Origin: a virus | DNA length: 64,000 nt | Virus record (IMG/VR): IMGVR_UViG_3300037840_000041 | Span: 1-64,000 of that record | Reading direction: 5' to 3' (one strand) | In this document: piece by piece, positions 1-7,387 of the stretch | Position numbering within the stretch: position 1 is the stretch's first letter | Layout: each line of letters opens with the position of its first letter | Translations under genes and position numbers: made by a program | The notes under the pieces: model-generated | What the model was told of the DNA's origin: nothing | The model's database searches: none | The model's input: the letters and a program-made list of their open reading frames with translations, nothing else

Positions 1-70
1 AGGCCGCGCCGCACTTCGCGGTCAGGAAGTTGATGATCGCATCGGCGACGTCGTCGTAGATGTTACTCAT
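1..70 (-). CDS. Tail terminator-like protein, N-terminal fragment (runs off left end)
   Basis: Only the first 23 codons are visible. The ATG overlaps the stop of the neck gene upstream (ATGA), so it is the next gene of the late leftward operon. A gene following an HK97 gp10-like protein is usually the tail terminator or tail completion protein; that role is inferred from position only. The visible stretch is short and acidic and cannot be assigned to a family by itself. Confidence 0.6.
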   Translation of the reverse strand, partial: MSNIYDDVADAIINFLTAKCGAA

Positions 71-552
71 GCGTTGATCGGTCCCAGGATCGCTTCGCGC
101 GCACCAGCGATCAATTGATCCTGCAACTCGTCGAGCGACGATTGCATGTAGGACCGGCCCTCAAAGCCAGGATGATGGACGCTCTTGAACATCACGTTCT
201 GCCCGAGCTTCTCCCAGAAGAAAAACAAGGCTGCGGCGTTCTTGGCTTCGATGATGTGCGCCACCGAGCCGCTTTCCAGCGTGGCCGCGACGACATCGGG
301 GAATTTGTTCGAGTCGATGTAGACCGTCCCGTAAATCTCCGACGTGTTTTCGATCATCTTGGCGGTAACCGCCGGCAGGATATGCGTCGTCGTCTTGAAC
401 AGGTTGCCCGGCGCGAGCTTCTCGCGCACCCGGTCGGCAAGCTGGCGCACAAGATTGGGGATAGCCTCGCGCAGCGCGCCGCGGACATCCTCGGGCAGCT
501 TCTCATATTTGGCGATGGTCTTGCCATCAATGGTGATCGAGACCGCTACCAT
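67..552 (-). CDS. HK97 gp10-like neck / head-tail joining protein
   Basis: 161 aa. The C-terminal third carries the pattern of the HK97 gp10 family: a hydrophobic block with FFFW, then VHHPGFEGRSYM and a helix (the usual form is HPG..grPfl...l). Such proteins join the filled head to the tail. It sits between a connector-like gene (overlapping by 7 nt) and the partial tail gene at the left edge, which is the expected head-tail order. Family assignment is from motif and context, not from a search. Confidence 0.75.
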   Translation of the reverse strand: MVAVSITIDGKTIAKYEKLPEDVRGALREAIPNLVRQLADRVREKLAPGNLFKTTTHILPAVTAKMIENTSEIYGTVYIDSNKFPDVVAATLESGSVAHIIEAKNAAALFFFWEKLGQNVMFKSVHHPGFEGRSYMQSSLDELQDQLIAGAREAILGPINA

Positions 553-1046
553 GTGTCGGATCCGTCGAAGGCCTGGCTGTTGCTGCCGCTCTGAGTCTCG
601 TTACCCACTGGCCCGACTGGAATCCAATTTTCGTGCATCCCGAGATTGAATTGCGGTGCCACGCGGTCACTGTTGTTCTCATTCTGCATCTTGTCGGTCA
701 CCGAGATGCCGCCAGCATAGGGCGCGCCCCTGCCGCTGAAGCCAGCGATGCGATTGAGTTCTGTCGCGCGCGCCGAGTAGGCCTTTTGCCGTGCCGAATA
801 AAGCCGATGCAATTCACCTTGGACGGTATCGATGTCGCGGGAATATTTCGCGGCCAGATACCGGCAACAATCGGCACCCCCGCCGTAGATGTCACCACGC
901 TGCGAGATCGCGAAGTTGATCTCTTCGTCGTAAAGCTGCTGATCCGCTTGGTTGGTATCGCCGATCAGCCGGCGCACCTGCATCAGCATGTTCGTCGGCG
1001 ATGTCCCGATTAGCTGCGTCGGGTCGTAGCTCCATGTTCCGGGCAT
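546..1046 (-). CDS. Head-tail connector (adaptor-like) protein
   Basis: 166 aa. The first 60 residues contain VRRLIGDTNQADQQLYDEE, the typical start of gp6/adaptor-type connectors (a short helix, a D-T turn, then an acidic helix beginning the bundle). The C-terminal 60 residues are low complexity, rich in N, G and S. The gene overlaps the gp10-like gene downstream and lies after the capsid block, as expected for a protein binding under the portal. A low-similarity alternative is a generic minor head protein. Confidence 0.65.
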   Translation of the reverse strand: MPGTWSYDPTQLIGTSPTNMLMQVRRLIGDTNQADQQLYDEEINFAISQRGDIYGGGADCCRYLAAKYSRDIDTVQGELHRLYSARQKAYSARATELNRIAGFSGRGAPYAGGISVTDKMQNENNSDRVAPQFNLGMHENWIPVGPVGNETQSGSNSQAFDGSDTW

Positions 1047-1055
1047 CGTCGATCC

Positions 1056-1526
1056 TTACTGAAGCGGCACGCCGTTGATGTCGACCGACAGCGTCGTGCT
1101 CGTGGCGTAAGTCCCCGTCGTCGTGTACTTTACGCGATAGCTCGGCCCGAGAATGCCATCCTTCGCAGTGTTCGCCGAAAGCGTCCCATCGGTCGGCGTG
1201 TATTCGGTGGTGACGGGCGTCAGCGACGACAGATTGTAGGCGAAGCGCGCGGTGCTGGTGGTGAAGTGGCAATTCGCGATATCGACCCAGGTCGCCCCGC
1301 CATCGAGCGAAGTCTGTACCCATGCGTCTGCAGTCGTCCCGCCAGAGCCATAGGTGAAGTTGCATTGAACCGTGACGCTCGGCGGGACTGAGCCGGACCG
1401 CACCTGAAGCGGCGCCGATACTTGGGCAGTCAACGCGGTGGTGATCGTGATCGCCAGCAGCGACCGCGCATAGGCCGGCGAGATCGCAAGGAGCGCACAC
1501 AGCAAGAAAAATGAAATGCGTTTCAT
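1056..1526 (-). CDS. Secreted protein of unknown function within the structural operon
   Basis: 156 aa with a clear Sec signal peptide: Lys-Arg start, a hydrophobic core to about residue 16, and a small-residue cleavage site near AYA-RS (about residue 21). The mature part is Thr/Ser/Gly-rich beta-like sequence with two Cys, of the sort seen in fibres and decorations. It lies between the head-fibre-like gene and the connector gene in the same leftward operon. A Sec leader is unexpected for a virion component assembled in the cytoplasm; an exported accessory or exclusion protein is an alternative. Confidence 0.7.
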   Translation of the reverse strand: MKRISFFLLCALLAISPAYARSLLAITITTALTAQVSAPLQVRSGSVPPSVTVQCNFTYGSGGTTADAWVQTSLDGGATWVDIANCHFTTSTARFAYNLSSLTPVTTEYTPTDGTLSANTAKDGILGPSYRVKYTTTGTYATSTTLSVDINGVPLQ

Positions 1527-1560
1527 GTGGGCCGCTCCTTACTTCGTTGCTGAATCAAGA

Positions 1561-2223
1561 TCAGGCGCTCGGGACACCGAGTTGCGCGCTGATGATCGTG
1601 TTGGCGGCGATGCAAATGAAGATCGCCCGTTTAGCGTTCGTCAGTGTCACCGCGGTGTTTGCTCCCGCGCCATCTATGTTGCCTCCCGTGGCGGGCCAGA
1701 CGGCGGCCGGGTTTGCCCCGCTGTTGATGACGATCGCGAACTGCCCCGGCGTCAGGGCGGGCAGCTTCACGGCGTCTGCGGCATGAGCGCATGTCGCGAT
1801 GTTGTTGGTCTGCGCAGTGAGAGCCAACGCACCAACTTGGGTTTGCGTTACTGAGGCGACGAGCCCGGTCGCGACGCTCCCGGCCACAAAAGTGAATGTT
1901 CCAGGCTCCGGCGTCACCCCGCCGATCGTCGCCCCGTCGATCGTGCCGCTTGTGACTCCGGCGACGCCCGTCAGCGGCGCGGCCGTCCATGTCGGCGAAG
2001 CCTGTGTGTTGGTGTTCTGATAGAGCGCCTTGTTCGTCGTATCGACGAGCAAATCGCCTGGTAACGCGAGGCCGGCCTTCGTGCCGGATGTGCCGTTCGT
2101 CGGCGCGCCGGCATTCGACCAGAGATTTGCGTTTGGCGTGCCGTCGAAATTGATAATGCCGCCCTTGCCGAGATAGATGACATGCGCGCGGATGCGACCC
2201 TTGAAGCGGTCAGTGAAACCCAT
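1561..2223 (-). CDS. Fibre-like or head-decoration structural protein
   Basis: 220 aa, rich in T, G and A. Residues about 55-80 carry GDLLVDTTNKALYQNTNT, a motif common at the start of phage fibre and decoration proteins (a strand displaying the word value or label). A collagen-like or beta-strand body follows. It has no signal peptide, unlike its downstream neighbour. A purine-rich ribosome site precedes the ATG at 2223. The exact virion location is not visible; its place after the capsid gene suggests a head surface fibre. Confidence 0.55.
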   Translation of the reverse strand: MGFTDRFKGRIRAHVIYLGKGGIINFDGTPNANLWSNAGAPTNGTSGTKAGLALPGDLLVDTTNKALYQNTNTQASPTWTAAPLTGVAGVTSGTIDGATIGGVTPEPGTFTFVAGSVATGLVASVTQTQVGALALTAQTNNIATCAHAADAVKLPALTPGQFAIVINSGANPAAVWPATGGNIDGAGANTAVTLTNAKRAIFICIAANTIISAQLGVPSA

Positions 2224-2286
2224 TTCTCTCTCCTGCTTTGGTTTTAATTCTAAGGAGGTGCCATCGTCGGCTGGCGCCCGGCCGCC

Positions 2287-2793
2287 TTACTCAACCGGGC
2301 CGTTATCGCCCGGGGAACCCTGTGACGGCACCGGCGGGGAACCTTTGGCCCGTTTGGGCTGCTTCCGGCGGCGTACCGCGGGCCGTGAAGGGCGCTTTGC
2401 CGGGGCAGCCGCCGCCTGTGGGGCGGGTTTACCCTCACGGGCCAGTTGTGTCGCCACATACTCGGCCGCCGCATCCTTGGCCACGCCATCCTGCAGCAAA
2501 ACGCCCTTGATCACCCGGTATTTGCCGAAGCCGATGGTGACGATGTGATAGTCGCCCTCGACCGCGGCCAGCGCCGGCCCATCGGCGGCCGGCCCGCGGA
2601 CCTGCACGGACTTCGGCCAGACGGTGATCATCCGGTTTTCGATCAGCGCATTCCGGTTGGCCGTCGCCATCGACGCCAGATCGGCATGCGAAAGCGGATC
2701 GCCGCGGACGCGCTCCTTGCCGTTGATCGTCACCCGCCGCTCAGCGCGGCCGTGATCAATGTCCTCGATTCGCATCGGCGCGAAAATGCTCAT
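2287..2793 (-). CDS. Hypothetical protein with basic, Pro/Ala-rich tail
   Basis: 168 aa, not recognised. The first 120 residues look like a compact alpha/beta domain (VWPKSVQVRG, YHIVTIGFGKYRVIKGV). Residues 120-168 form a disordered tail rich in A, P, K and R. It sits directly downstream of the major capsid gene, separated by an inverted repeat. A head accessory or DNA-contacting role is possible, but nothing in the sequence fixes it. Confidence 0.6.
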   Translation of the reverse strand: MSIFAPMRIEDIDHGRAERRVTINGKERVRGDPLSHADLASMATANRNALIENRMITVWPKSVQVRGPAADGPALAAVEGDYHIVTIGFGKYRVIKGVLLQDGVAKDAAAEYVATQLAREGKPAPQAAAAPAKRPSRPAVRRRKQPKRAKGSPPVPSQGSPGDNGPVE

Positions 2794-2826
2794 GGTGAAT
2801 CTCGCTCAGGGTCTATGATTGGAAAT

Positions 2827-2893
2827 GCGGTGTGCGCCCAATCTCGCCAACTGCCCTGCAGCGCTGGTTCGACTTTTTGCTGGCGCACACCGC
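2827..2893. repeat. 12-bp perfect inverted repeat downstream of the capsid gene
   Basis: GCGGTGTGCGCC at 2827-2838 is matched by GGCGCACACCGC at 2882-2893, with 43 nt between. It lies in the short gap between the capsid gene stop and the next ATG. As RNA it would form a long-range stem in the late transcript; as DNA it could be a binding site. There is no following U-run, so a simple terminator is unlikely. Confidence 0.6.
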
Positions 2894-2898
2894 CCCTC

Positions 2899-2914
2899 GA
2901 TCCCCAAAGGGATC
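2899..2914 (-). other. Small hairpin overlapping the capsid gene stop codon
   Basis: GATCCC and GGGATC flank a four-base loop and include part of the capsid stop codon. It could protect the 3' end of the capsid message or attenuate transcription. No U-run follows, and a 6-bp stem may be chance. Confidence 0.3.
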
Positions 2915-3908
2915 AAGCCACAATCGAAGCGAAGTAGTAGCCGCAATCCACGCCGACAGCCTGCATGTCGAAGGCCATCTCGCACTCGTTGCGGATCGTC
3001 CCGATGCCCCGGAGAGGGACCGGGATTTGATAGGTCGCCACGCCGAGGTTATTGAGGCCTTCGGCCAGCCCCGACCACGCGAACGTGTAGCCGGCGGTCG
3101 GCACCATGATGCCGGGTGCCTTCGCGCGGTAGCAGAGCAGAGCACTCTTTCCCATCACGAAGTTCATCGTGGCGGCCTGGCCTTCGTTGGCGGAGTTATA
3201 GACCGCCTTCGAGACAAGGATCTCCTCGATATCGAACGCCTCGGCGAGCAGCTGCGGCGTGATCTTCCCCGCAAATGCCGGGTTGGTGTATTTGATGCGG
3301 TCGATCACCAGCGGATGCTTGCGCAATGCTTGGTAGACCGGCCACGCCATCACCAGGATATTCGGCTCGAGCCCGGTGTTCTGCAGCACCGTGGTCTGCC
3401 CGAGCGCGATATCCGAGAACGGATCGCCGTTCGCATCATCAGACCATTGATAGGTCTGGTTTGCACCCGGTGCAGCGGCCACGCCGGTGACATCGGTGCC
3501 CCACAGTCCTGTCTTGAGGAAGGTGGAGACGAAGACCCGATCGCGACGGATCAACATCTTCTGCATCAGTTGGCGGGTCGACACCATGTCGAGATCGACA
3601 GCCGGGTCCGCGTTGGCGCGAATCTGACGGCCGATGTCCTGATGCAGTGCCCAGACCTTGGCGGAGTAGGACTGCGTCGTCAGGCCGACGCCGGTGCCGG
3701 CGGATTCCGTGGCGTCGGCGCGTAGCTGCGCCTCGTCGCGGAAGAAGTCAGCCTTCGACCATACGAAATACAGATCGGTCTGATGCTGGACGGGGACAAG
3801 CGGGAAGACCTTGTCCGCGATGTAACTCGACTCATCTTGCCAGTAGGCAACAGCGACATCCGTTAGCGCAGCGGCTACGTGGACGTCGCCAACATTGGGT
3901 TGCGGCAT
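2913..3908 (-). CDS. Major capsid protein
   Basis: 331 aa. The N-terminus (VGDVHVAAALTDVAVAYW, then YIADKVFP) and the following block with DFFRDEAQLR, DIGRQIRANADPAVDLD and RRDRVFVS match the capsid family common in alphaproteobacterial siphoviruses. The C-terminus has the usual conserved GLGTYRIPVP-like segment (here ATYQIPVPLRGIG). The product forms the icosahedral shell. It is preceded by protease, scaffold and decoration genes in the expected order. No cleavable delta domain is obvious, since the start is only about 20 residues before the conserved core, so the scaffold is supplied separately. Confidence 0.9.
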   Translation of the reverse strand: MPQPNVGDVHVAAALTDVAVAYWQDESSYIADKVFPLVPVQHQTDLYFVWSKADFFRDEAQLRADATESAGTGVGLTTQSYSAKVWALHQDIGRQIRANADPAVDLDMVSTRQLMQKMLIRRDRVFVSTFLKTGLWGTDVTGVAAAPGANQTYQWSDDANGDPFSDIALGQTTVLQNTGLEPNILVMAWPVYQALRKHPLVIDRIKYTNPAFAGKITPQLLAEAFDIEEILVSKAVYNSANEGQAATMNFVMGKSALLCYRAKAPGIMVPTAGYTFAWSGLAEGLNNLGVATYQIPVPLRGIGTIRNECEMAFDMQAVGVDCGYYFASIVA

Positions 3909-3995
3909 CTTGAAGCTCCGTTGATGAAAGCCACGTCAGGGCGCGCAGCGGGTGAGATTGGTTTTGCTTGCCCAAGGCGTCAGAAGGCCGAAAGA

Positions 3996-4406
3996 TCAGG
4001 GCGCGATGATCGTCCCATTGAACACGCGAACGCTGGCGATGTCGCCCAACGCGCCGGCCATCTTGGCCTTTGCGATGGCCAACTGGCCGGTGGTCGCGGT
4101 AACGAGCCTGGCCGACGAGTCGGTCGTCAGGTAGTCGCCAGCAGCAACCGTGCCGCCATAGACGGCCTTGCACTCGCCTTCGAAACACACGTCGCAGGAA
4201 TCGCCCGATACCGGCGCGTTCTGCAGGATGCCGTCCGAACGCGCGTTGGCGCCGGCGACGAGCAGGTAGGTGCGGTCGGCCGCGGTCGAGAATTTGACAG
4301 CGAGGAATTGCGCGCTGCCGTTCGGACCGGCGAGGCCGGCGGTCTTGGAGAAGTTTGCGCCGGCAATCGAATTGCCATCGCGTAGCATTACGCCTTCGGT
4401 CGACAT
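3996..4406 (-). CDS. Head decoration protein (DUF2190-like)
   Basis: 136 aa. It has the pattern of small capsid-stabilising proteins: VYGGTVAAGDYLTTDSSARL followed by an Ala-rich strand and SVRVFNGT near the end. Such proteins bind the outside of the mature shell. It lies directly upstream of the major capsid gene in the late operon, the usual place. The cluster SCDVCFEGECK (three Cys) is less typical and could form a disulfide or metal site. Confidence 0.7.
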   Translation of the reverse strand: MSTEGVMLRDGNSIAGANFSKTAGLAGPNGSAQFLAVKFSTAADRTYLLVAGANARSDGILQNAPVSGDSCDVCFEGECKAVYGGTVAAGDYLTTDSSARLVTATTGQLAIAKAKMAGALGDIASVRVFNGTIIAP

Positions 4407-4441
4407 GATTGTCAGCCTTTCGTTTGGAGGGAGGACCGATA

Positions 4442-4468
4442 GAAGCGCGCCCTTGCGGAGCGCGCTTC
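4442..4468 (-). terminator. GC-rich hairpin between scaffold and decoration genes
   Basis: GAAGCGCGC and GCGCGCTTC form a 9-bp stem with a 9-nt loop. It follows the scaffold stop by about 30 nt on the leftward transcript and precedes the decoration gene. No U-run follows, so it may be a processing or stability element that raises decoration and capsid message over scaffold, rather than a full terminator. Confidence 0.4.
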
Positions 4469-4498
4469 AAGTCCGGGTTTGCAGGATGGTTGGAAAGA

Positions 4499-5215
4499 TC
4501 AGGCGGCGACGGCGCCCATCTTCTGCAGGCGCTCGTGCCGGTTCTTGGCAACGAGCTCCGCATTCGCCGGGTCGGACATCACCTTGTTGACCGCCTGATG
4601 CATCGACAGCTTGGCGCCGGCTTCGGTCTTGCGCAGCTCCTCGGCCTTGGCGCGAATCTGCGCGTAGGCGTCGGTCGGGACCGTGGTGCTGGACGACCCG
4701 AACTCCTTGAACAAAGCGCCCGTGTCGACCTGCGTCCGCAGCGACTTTATCAGCTGCTCGTGCTTGGCGATGGCCTCCTTGTCGCCGCCGTAGGCCTTGC
4801 GCATCACTTCCCCATGCTCCTCCGGCAACCCGAGATCAGTGGCGCGCTTGGCGAACGCCGCTACTTCGTCGCGCTTTTCGAACTCGGACAGCCGCTTCTT
4901 GAGATCGGCCGACTCCGTCTGCAGCGCCTTGACCACCGGGCTTTCACTGACCGCGGTCGGATCGAGTGCCTTTGCGGCTTTCTTCTTGCCCATCTCTTCA
5001 TCGCGCTGCGCTGGCGTCATATCCGCGAACTTGTCCTTCGCGTCCTCGCTGTCGAGCGTGGCCATGTGCGCCTTGTGATCGTCCGACATCTTGAGCACAC
5101 TGATCTCGCGGGCCATCTTGGCGACCTTCGTCAGAAGATCGGCCTTTTCCTTCTTCTCCTTGTCGTCGGCCTCTTTCCGCTTGCGCTCGGCCTCGGCCTT
5201 CTCGGCTTCAGTCAT
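4499..5215 (-). CDS. Nested scaffold protein from an in-frame internal start
   Basis: 238 aa. The ATG at 5215 (protein start MTEAEKAEAERKRKEADD) is in frame with the long form and is preceded by AAAGGAG with 8 nt spacing (AGGAG at 5228-5224), a better ribosome site than most genes here. The product would be just the coiled-coil scaffold half. This is the arrangement of lambda C/Nu3, where the scaffold is made in excess from an internal start. Inferred from sequence; the separate product has not been shown. Confidence 0.6.
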   Translation of the reverse strand: MTEAEKAEAERKRKEADDKEKKEKADLLTKVAKMAREISVLKMSDDHKAHMATLDSEDAKDKFADMTPAQRDEEMGKKKAAKALDPTAVSESPVVKALQTESADLKKRLSEFEKRDEVAAFAKRATDLGLPEEHGEVMRKAYGGDKEAIAKHEQLIKSLRTQVDTGALFKEFGSSSTTVPTDAYAQIRAKAEELRKTEAGAKLSMHQAVNKVMSDPANAELVAKNRHERLQKMGAVAA

Positions 5216-5827
5216 GGTCGAATCTCCTTTGACCGTGGGGATAGCCGCGGATGCGGCCAGGAAGTCGTCGCGCTTATCGGTCGGCACGAGGCCGGCGAGA
5301 TGCTCGACGCATTGGGACAGGGACTTCTCGACGGCCGCCAACTGAGCATCGCCGTCCAGATTCTTCTCGATGTTGCCGAGCGCGATGGCCATGGCCTTCG
5401 CGGCCGCTTTCACCTTCGCATCATCGGCGCCGAGTTCGCAGGCCTTCGCCATGATCGCCGCCAGCGCGTGGCTGGCGTCGTCGCGCTTCTCCCAGGTATT
5501 GGGGATCGCATCCTTCATGCCCATGGCCTCGGCGCGCGCCTTGATGTGGGCCTTGGCCTTCTCCGGATCCTTGGCGCGGCCGATCGCGCGAATGGCGTTG
5601 TGCAGATCGGACTCGTTGGCTATCGGATAACTTCCATCCGGCAATGCTGTACCTGCGTCGGCCATCTGCGATCGCTGCTTGTCGCTGAAGTTGCGCTTCC
5701 AGTACGGCTCAGGCTCAGTGCCAAGGTCGCGCTTCATCATCACGACGTTGACGCCGTGGCCAGCACCGCGATCGACCGACGACACTTCCTTGATCTTCAA
5801 TCGCATGAGCAGATTTGGCATCAGCAT
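4499..5827 (-). CDS. Capsid assembly protein, long form (XkdF-tail/DUF6582-like plus scaffold)
   Basis: 442 aa from the ATG at 5827, which overlaps the SciP-like stop; GTG 5830 or ATG 5821 are possible. Residues 1-33 carry KIKEVSSVDRGAG, a motif that normally ends XkdF-type proteases. Residues about 48-115 resemble the DUF6582 type (DAGTALPDGSYPI, then AHIKARAEAMGM). From residue about 205 the chain is highly charged coiled coil, as in scaffolding proteins, with a helical C-terminal capsid-binding-like end. It sits just after the protease and before decoration and capsid genes. An internal start makes the scaffold half on its own (separate entry). Confidence 0.7.
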   Translation of the reverse strand: MLMPNLLMRLKIKEVSSVDRGAGHGVNVVMMKRDLGTEPEPYWKRNFSDKQRSQMADAGTALPDGSYPIANESDLHNAIRAIGRAKDPEKAKAHIKARAEAMGMKDAIPNTWEKRDDASHALAAIMAKACELGADDAKVKAAAKAMAIALGNIEKNLDGDAQLAAVEKSLSQCVEHLAGLVPTDKRDDFLAASAAIPTVKGDSTMTEAEKAEAERKRKEADDKEKKEKADLLTKVAKMAREISVLKMSDDHKAHMATLDSEDAKDKFADMTPAQRDEEMGKKKAAKALDPTAVSESPVVKALQTESADLKKRLSEFEKRDEVAAFAKRATDLGLPEEHGEVMRKAYGGDKEAIAKHEQLIKSLRTQVDTGALFKEFGSSSTTVPTDAYAQIRAKAEELRKTEAGAKLSMHQAVNKVMSDPANAELVAKNRHERLQKMGAVAA

Positions 5828-6081
5828 CACTCCACTGTTGCACGGCGCCGACGTTTCTCTTTCGCAGTGGCACGCAATCCCAAGCGACCGCTATCGGAGA
5901 ACCGCCGGCACCATTCGTCGAATTCATCTTTTGTAAGCGAGTATCGTTCCAGCGCGCTCTCTAATGAGATCATGCCTCCGCGCACAGCTAGAACGATGTA
6001 TTCTCTATGCCGCGAGCACCAATTCTTCAGGTCGCGCGGCGGCAGTGCGATAATGTTTCCGTGGCTATCCCTGACAGTCAC
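5827..6081 (-). CDS. SciP-like (DUF1153) HTH regulator
   Basis: 84 aa. The core VLAVRGGMISLESALERYSL, then EEFxxW-like DEFDEWCRRF and GLRATAKEK, follows the SciP pattern (AVRGGLLSLEEACRRYTLT.EEF..W......GLRATR). SciP in Caulobacter binds DNA and represses CtrA-activated genes. Here it lies inside the head operon, overlapping protease stop and scaffold start, so it would be made late unless it has its own promoter. The C-terminus is Lys/Arg-rich. A phage copy could adjust the host cell cycle or late transcription; that part is inference. Confidence 0.75.
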   Translation of the reverse strand: MTVRDSHGNIIALPPRDLKNWCSRHREYIVLAVRGGMISLESALERYSLTKDEFDEWCRRFSDSGRLGLRATAKEKRRRRATVE

Positions 6082-7157
6082 GGAATCTCCATCGACATCG
6101 ACTCGCCGCCGATCGAGAACTCGGGCAAGCGGCCGGCCTTGTGCTCAGCCCACACCGCAGCGTCATCGATCTTGTATCCAACCATCCACCCCGACACTTC
6201 CTGACCGTGCTGATTCTTGAGGCTGAGCGTGTAGCCGTGCTTCAGATAGGCCGCGCGCTTCTCGTCGGTGATCACGAAGGACTCAATCAGCCTGCCGGTG
6301 CCGGTGATCTTGTGCATGTGGCCATGATCGCGCGCCTCGAGCACGTAGTCGTAGACCGCATCTTCCAATTCCTCGGTTGGAATCACATCGTTTTGCTTGT
6401 CAATGATCAGCTTGCCGTCCGCTTCAGCAGTGGACGCCACACCGAATATCATTTGGCGATCGGCATCCGCGGATTTGTTGAGCATCGTGACGGGCATCGT
6501 CCAGTCTTTCGCCAGCGTCTCATCTTCACCTGAGAGCTTGCAATATTTGCAGTCGATCGACGTTTCGCCGTCGAGTAATGATGCAGCCGCGCGATGATGA
6601 CCATCCGCGATATAATTCTTGCCGTCGTTGCGAACCACAGTCGGCAGCTTCGAATAACCGTTGGCCTGCATGTCCGCGACCTTCTCTGGCGAGACGCGCG
6701 GCTGCATCGCGACCAGCGACTTGATCGGGACCTTCCGGGTCGGCAGATCGTCGGGGTTGGTCAGTGCGGCGAAGAACTTGCGGGATTGCTCTGGCGGTAT
6801 CTTGTCGAGCGCCTGGGCATCATATGGGAACGGCGTGTGCGCGCCGCCGTCCGGGTGCGGCTTCAATGCTGGCGCGCCGCTCTTGCCGATCTCGGTGAAA
6901 GCATTCGCGAGGTGAGCGTGTATATGCAGCGGAGCAGACGAAATTATCTCGTCGAATCCCTTGATCGTCGAGATCGGCTCTTCCTCAATCACCTCGGTAA
7001 ATGTCAGCGGCTTGCGCTTGGGCTTCTTGTCGTTGCCGAGCGATGTGGCTACGTGCACATCGCCGACCGTGGCCATGTCCTTCGCCAGCGCCGAATTGAA
7101 ATCCGGGTCGCGGTTCATCAGCGCCAGCGCTTCGGCGCTCAAAGTCATCTGGTTCAT
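6078..7157 (-). CDS. ParB-like domain fused to XkdF-type prohead protease
   Basis: 359 aa from ATG 7157, chosen because it overlaps the upstream stop (ATGA) and has AAGAGG in front; the open frame continues upstream but there reads through another gene. Residues about 140-215 are ParB/Srx-like (VPIKSLVAMQPRV, YIADGHHRAAASLL). The C-terminal 130 residues follow the XkdF phage protease pattern (IFGVASTAEADGKLIIDKQ, DHGHMH, a GWMVGYKI strand, ending PEFSIGGE). The role is maturation of scaffold and head. The N-terminal 60 residues contain VGDVHVA, identical to the capsid N-terminus. Confidence 0.75.
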   Translation of the reverse strand: MNQMTLSAEALALMNRDPDFNSALAKDMATVGDVHVATSLGNDKKPKRKPLTFTEVIEEEPISTIKGFDEIISSAPLHIHAHLANAFTEIGKSGAPALKPHPDGGAHTPFPYDAQALDKIPPEQSRKFFAALTNPDDLPTRKVPIKSLVAMQPRVSPEKVADMQANGYSKLPTVVRNDGKNYIADGHHRAAASLLDGETSIDCKYCKLSGEDETLAKDWTMPVTMLNKSADADRQMIFGVASTAEADGKLIIDKQNDVIPTEELEDAVYDYVLEARDHGHMHKITGTGRLIESFVITDEKRAAYLKHGYTLSLKNQHGQEVSGWMVGYKIDDAAVWAEHKAGRLPEFSIGGESMSMEIP

Positions 7158-7387
7158 GCTGCATGCCTCTTGCTGGCGTGCACGCGACGCGAACGGGATT
7201 TCGCGCGCATCGCTACGCGCGGAGAGAGACCGCTCTTCTTGCGATCCCATCCGTGATGTTGCTTGCCTCGGCGAATGAATATCGGCGCGTCGATCTTTTG
7301 CTTTATCTGCAGCGGACCATGTTCTCCGAAGCTCAGCGCCGCCATCGCGGCAAATGCTGCTTTTGCCAGATAAGATTGCTTGTACAT
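7154..7387 (-). CDS. Small basic protein, unknown
   Basis: 77 aa from ATG 7387, which overlaps the stop of the minor head gene (TGATG) and has AGAGGA eight bases ahead; the stop overlaps the protease ATG. The N-terminus has a short hydrophobic helix (AKAAFAAMAALSF) and the C-terminus is very rich in R and K. No family recognised. The tight coupling on both sides supports it being translated. Confidence 0.55.
   Translation of the reverse strand: MYKQSYLAKAAFAAMAALSFGEHGPLQIKQKIDAPIFIRRGKQHHGWDRKKSGLSPRVAMRAKSRSRRVHASKRHAA

Noticed and set aside
2832-3725. 297-codon rightward open frame
   Set aside because: Antisense of the major capsid gene; Arg/His-rich shadow composition.
4409-6220. 603-codon rightward open frame
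   Set aside because: Exact antisense of the scaffold and SciP-like genes; long only because of their GC-rich codon pattern, with no ribosome site or recognisable domain.
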